Below are positions 5,980 through 6,111 of a stretch of DNA of 6,111 nt, piece by piece. Made by a program: the position numbers and the translations under genes. The stretch covers positions 1 to 6,111 of the forward strand of contig USOC01000075.1 in the NCBI GenBank assembly GCA_900556245.1. The letters run 5' to 3'. Within the stretch, counting starts at the first letter, position 1. Each line of letters begins with the position of its first letter. The notes below the pieces were generated by a model. The model did not search any database. It saw only the letters and a list, made by a program, of their open reading frames with translations, and was not told the DNA's origin. This stretch comes from an uncultured Prevotellaceae bacterium (GTDB lineage: Bacteria; Bacteroidota; Bacteroidia; Bacteroidales; Muribaculaceae).

Positions 5980-6111
5980 TTTCGGCCATGTTTTTGTAGA
6001 TTTCGAAATCTTCGATGTAGTCATTGGCGTCATAAGTGGTAGAGGCCAGAATCAGGGCAACGGAATTGGTGGAAAAGTTATCGAGTTCACGCCACATCAT
6101 TTGTGGCACAT
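5969..6111 (-). CDS. Second WxcM/FdtA-like cupin, C-terminal part (cut by window edge)
   Basis: The last 46 codons of a gene entering from the right edge end at TGA 5971-5969. The visible protein VPQMMWRELDNFSTNSVALI, then LASTTYDANDYIEDFEIY, aligns over its whole length with the C-terminus of the next gene (FPPGIWVELNNFSSGSVCLT and the DPDDYVRDYNEF tail). It is therefore a paralogous sugar ketoisomerase-like cupin. The Pro-Pro-Gly before the conserved Trp is Pro-Gln-Met here. The histidine pair that would show catalysis lies outside the window. Its 3' end overlaps the following gene by 11 nt (ATGAAAAATGA), so both are likely translated from one transcript. It could be a second isomerase of different stereospecificity, a WxcM-type domain joined to an N-terminal acyltransferase, or a redundant duplicate. 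Confidence 0.8.
   Translation of the reverse strand, partial: VPQMMWRELDNFSTNSVALILASTTYDANDYIEDFEIYKNMAENEK

Noticed and set aside
5980..6033. Longer N-terminus for the complete ketoisomerase (start at 6033)
   Set aside because: The added residues are the out-of-frame reading of the preceding gene's conserved tail; the ATG at 5979 fits the family and the gene overlap.
1..6111. CRISPR array, insertion sequence, integrase or attachment site, tRNA, new defence system
   Set aside because: No regularly spaced repeats, terminal inverted repeats, transposase or integrase motifs, or cloverleaf sequences were seen; all long coding frames are explained by known families.

Overview
The window looks like a piece of a Bacteroidales chromosome (Bacteroidota; genus not resolved). 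Three intergenic promoter candidates carry the Bacteroidota -7 element TAnnTTTG (TATATTTG, TACTTTTG, TACTTTTG). Shine-Dalgarno sequences are weak or absent before most starts. From memory, the RNase R and ArgB proteins read like Bacteroides/Prevotella-type family members. No rRNA, tRNA, CRISPR array, insertion sequence or phage gene was seen, and no stretch longer than 300 bases lacks a gene.

Layout, left to right. (a) 1-167, minus: the first 55 codons of a LOG/TIGR00730-type nucleotide-binding protein, cut by the window edge. (b) 200-2279, minus: ribonuclease R, interrupted. The reading frame ends 577 native codons in, directly after the conserved end-of-RNB motif. It resumes in another frame at the start of the S1 domain, with about 50 expected codons missing. 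This looks like an internal deletion with frameshift, or an assembly artefact. (c) 2280-2525: divergent promoter region for rnr (minus) and argB (plus), with an unexplained hairpin. (d) 2526-3308, plus: argB, acetylglutamate kinase, possibly a succinylglutamate kinase as described for Bacteroides fragilis. (e) 3328-3356: a strong inverted-repeat terminator between the convergent argB and yitT genes; the yitT stop codon lies in its loop. (f) 3339-4265, minus: a YitT-family membrane protein with a C-terminal DUF2179 domain and its own promoter. (g) 4409-6111, minus: the end of a nucleotide-sugar operon. It holds the 3' end of one WxcM/FdtA-like gene, a complete FdtA-like dTDP-4-keto-6-deoxyglucose 3,4-ketoisomerase, and a complete FdtB-like DegT-family PLP aminotransferase. 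The three genes overlap by 11 and 4 nt.

How the genes work together: the only functional unit clearly visible is (g). The ketoisomerase moves the keto group of dTDP-4-keto-6-deoxyglucose from C4 to C3, and the aminotransferase aminates C3. The product would be a dTDP-3-amino-3,6-dideoxyhexose (Fuc3N or Qui3N type) for capsule, O-antigen or glycoprotein glycan. The remaining genes are housekeeping or poorly characterised and are unrelated to each other. I see no convincing new defence or mobile system. The points most worth checking are the broken RNase R gene, the tandem ketoisomerase paralogues, and a mini-ORF ending in Arg-Arg that overlaps the argB start.
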